From positions 1-64,000 of the forward strand of contig JASMHC010000014.1 of the NCBI GenBank assembly GCA_030750975.1: a stretch of DNA of 64,000 nucleotides, read 5' to 3'. Of the stretch, positions 62,342 through 64,000 are shown piece after piece. Below the pieces are notes generated by a model that was given only the letters and a program-made list of their open reading frames with translations, was not told the origin of the DNA and did not search any database. Origin of the DNA: Paracoccaceae bacterium (lineage in GTDB: Bacteria; Pseudomonadota; Alphaproteobacteria; Rhodobacterales; Rhodobacteraceae). Every line of letters begins with the position of its first letter. Positions within the stretch are counted from its first letter, which is position 1. The translations under genes and the position numbers were made by a program.

Positions 62342-63535
62342 ATGCGCGTCCTAGAAAATATCCGGGTGCTTGACCTGACCCATGTATTCGCCGGCCCGTT
62401 CTGTGCCTATCAACTCGGCGTCATGGGGGCCGAGGTGATCAAGATCGAACCGGTCGGCACCCCCGATATGACCCGCGAAACCGGTGCCCGCAAGGATCTC
62501 AGCGCTCAGGGCATGGGGCTGGGTTTTGTCAATCAGGGCGCGGGGAAAAAGGCCATCGCGCTGGACCTGACTACCCCCGGCGGCCGGGCCGCTTTTGAAA
62601 AACTGGTGCAAAGCGCCGATGTGCTGGTGCAGAACTACACCACCGCCTGTCTGGAAAAGCTGGGCCTTCTGCCCGAACAGCTTCAGGCGGTGAACCCGCG
62701 CCTGATCTGCTGTTCGATCAGCGGCTATGGCCGCACCGGACCCAAGGCGGACCACCCCGCCTATGATGTGGTCATTCAGGCCTTTGCCGGTGTGATGGCC
62801 AGCAATGGCGAAGCAGCCAGCCCCCCCGTCCGTGTCGGCCCGCCGATCATCGACTACGGCACCGGAGCGCAGGCGGCGCTGGCCATCTGTGCGGCCCTGT
62901 TCAGCAGGGAACGCACGGGCAAGGCGCAGTCCATCGACGTGGCCATGTCGGATTGTGCGCTGATGCTGATGTCGGCCAATGTGGTTGCGGCCACGGCAAC
63001 CGGCACAGCACCCCGGCCATTTGGCAACCGCGACCCCGGATTGGCAACCTATTCGGCCTATCCTACAGCGGACGGCACGGTGATGCTGGGGGCCTTCACC
63101 CCCAAACAGGCGGCAAATCTGATGGCCGCCCTTGGCAACGATCAGGCAGCGCGGGAAATCCGCAGCGGCAGCCTGCGCGACATGGAACAAAGGCGCGACC
63201 GGTACGAAGCTTTTCTGACCGAAAAGCTGGCCACCCGATCCGCCCAGCACTGGGAAGACCTGCTGAACGCCGCCCATGTCCCCGCCGCCCGCATCCGTAC
63301 ACTGGACGAGGCCCTGACCCACCCGCAATTCGCCACCCGAAACGTGGTGCAACCAGTAGAGTTGAACGGCGAAACCCTTCGCCTGCCGGTCGCCGGTTTC
63401 TCAATGGATCAGGCCGAAATCGCCCCGTCCTCCCCGCCGCCCGCCTACGCGGCTGACAGCGACAGCGTTCTGACAAGCCTCGGCTACAGCGCCGGCGACA
63501 TCCGGCAGATGCGCGACAAGGGTGAAATTGCCTGA
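62342..63535 (+). CDS. CaiB/BaiF-family CoA transferase
   Basis: This 397-residue class III CoA transferase has the opening VLENIRVLDLTHVFAGPFCAYQLG, ALDLTTPGGR, and the catalytic aspartate in KADHPAYDVVIQAFAG. ATG 62342 has an AGGAGG site; 62321 is an upstream TTG-like alternative. The CoA donor and acceptor are unknown; mcl1 and other acyl-CoA metabolism lie upstream but not in the same operon. Confidence 0.9.
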   Translation: MRVLENIRVLDLTHVFAGPFCAYQLGVMGAEVIKIEPVGTPDMTRETGARKDLSAQGMGLGFVNQGAGKKAIALDLTTPGGRAAFEKLVQSADVLVQNYTTACLEKLGLLPEQLQAVNPRLICCSISGYGRTGPKADHPAYDVVIQAFAGVMASNGEAASPPVRVGPPIIDYGTGAQAALAICAALFSRERTGKAQSIDVAMSDCALMLMSANVVAATATGTAPRPFGNRDPGLATYSAYPTADGTVMLGAFTPKQAANLMAALGNDQAAREIRSGSLRDMEQRRDRYEAFLTEKLATRSAQHWEDLLNAAHVPAARIRTLDEALTHPQFATRNVVQPVELNGETLRLPVAGFSMDQAEIAPSSPPPAYAADSDSVLTSLGYSAGDIRQMRDKGEIA

Positions 63536-63581
63536 GTCCCTTCGAATTCAACCCGCGACACAGAACTGATCCCGCAACGCC

Positions 63582-63992
63582 CTAAGGCTGGAACGTCCAG
63601 GTGATACAGCCGGTTTCGATATCCATCGGCAACGCATATCGCGTCGCCATCCGCTGCGGATTTTCAAAACCGGCGCATAGCCGATAAGCGGTGTCCGACA
63701 GTTTTTCATAACCGTAAGGCACATCCGAATACGGGTCCCTGAACGGCACTTCCCAATTGCAGATGTCCTGCCCCTCAAGGCTTTCCGGCACGCTTTGGTC
63801 GGTGGCCCGCGCAACGCATTCGACAAAGCTGCGGATGTCGTTCAAATCCCCCAACCGCGTGGCATCCTGACGGGTTTGCCGCGCCGCCTGCGGCCCCCCA
63901 ACCGAGATGAACCCCGCGACAACCGCGATCACGGCAATGGCAATAATCCCCCATTTCGCCAAATCACGCATTTTCGGCATCGTCCATTTCAT
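63582..63992 (-). CDS. Membrane-anchored protein of unknown function (start near window edge)
   Basis: The 136 visible residues have one N-terminal hydrophobic helix (GIIAIAVIAVVAGFISV) and a periplasmic part with paired cysteines (VECVA, ICNWEV, RLCAGF, GCITW). The DLNDIRSFVECVARA then LCAGF pattern resembles pilin- or secretin-like small proteins that I cannot name. ATG 63992 or 63980 may start it; no stop is seen before the edge, so it may extend beyond 64000. Confidence 0.65.
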   Translation of the reverse strand: MKWTMPKMRDLAKWGIIAIAVIAVVAGFISVGGPQAARQTRQDATRLGDLNDIRSFVECVARATDQSVPESLEGQDICNWEVPFRDPYSDVPYGYEKLSDTAYRLCAGFENPQRMATRYALPMDIETGCITWTFQP

Positions 63993-64000
63993 CGCGGTAA

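Overview
The window looks like a chromosomal segment of a marine alphaproteobacterium of the Rhodobacteraceae (Roseobacter group). The basis is family content: a close match to the DMSP lyase DddP with all its metal ligands, a Rhodobacter-type L-malyl-CoA lyase (mcl1), a DgcN-DgcA pair, a LuxI-like autoinducer synthase, and typical alphaproteobacterial blocks such as ccmABCDG, glnBA and tatD-holB-tmk-dac. Genes are tightly packed, with many 1-4 nt start/stop overlaps. No phage, IS element, CRISPR array or rRNA was seen.

Layout. 0-4 kb: a gene tail and a 5'-truncated TauE/SafE permease, then a Mth938-like gene and the cytochrome c maturation operon ccmABCDG, including a 52-aa ccmD. 3.8-10.1 kb (minus): AEC permease, metallo-hydrolase, TatD, DNA polymerase III delta', thymidylate kinase, D,D-carboxypeptidase and a SPOR lipoprotein. 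10.3-12.5 kb: tRNA-Ser, a decayed tRNA-Gly-like fragment, tRNA-Gly and three secreted proteins I cannot place. 12.5-19.1 kb: an OmpR-type two-component system (minus), divergent from a glucose/mannose-type ABC importer, with helically phased repeats between them. 19.3-29.6 kb (minus): SLC13 transporter, a TPP enzyme with a 3-hydroxyisobutyrate-dehydrogenase-like partner, a catalytically degenerate caspase-fold protein with peptidoglycan-binding domains, and a non-pyrrolysine MttB-family methyltransferase coupled to a FAD/GcvT oxidoreductase.

29.9-34.5 kb: a signalling island with a receiver protein carrying a degenerate GGDEF-like domain, a convergent LuxI-like synthase, a small OB-like protein, a membrane histidine kinase, a 51-aa zinc-ribbon membrane protein and tRNA-Leu. 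34.5-45.7 kb: nnrD carrying an in-frame palindromic repeat, glnB-glnA, a divergent SHMT-like enzyme/LysR pair, a reductase/TetR pair, an unknown membrane protein, a DUF3445 haem demethylase, and dddP. 45.8-53.9 kb: GNAT, queCDEF (queuosine precursor synthesis), DUF6314, purB, an orphan FliG-like protein, an EamA exporter and a DUF1223 thioredoxin-like protein. 54-64 kb: polA, mcl1, the D-amino-acid cluster dgcN-dgcA-dat, an extradiol-dioxygenase-like protein, a CaiB-family CoA transferase and a membrane-anchored orphan.

A common thread is use of marine organic nitrogen and sulfur compounds: DMSP cleavage, methylated amine demethylation, D-glutamate/D-amino-acid catabolism and C2/C3 acyl-CoA metabolism, alongside PII/glutamine synthetase. 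The most unusual non-coding features are two families of palindromic elements. One family has two paired hairpins and a TCTTTTGTCC/AAATATCC end; one copy is translated inside nnrD. The other consists of intergenic hairpins whose arms begin (G)CGTTTC.
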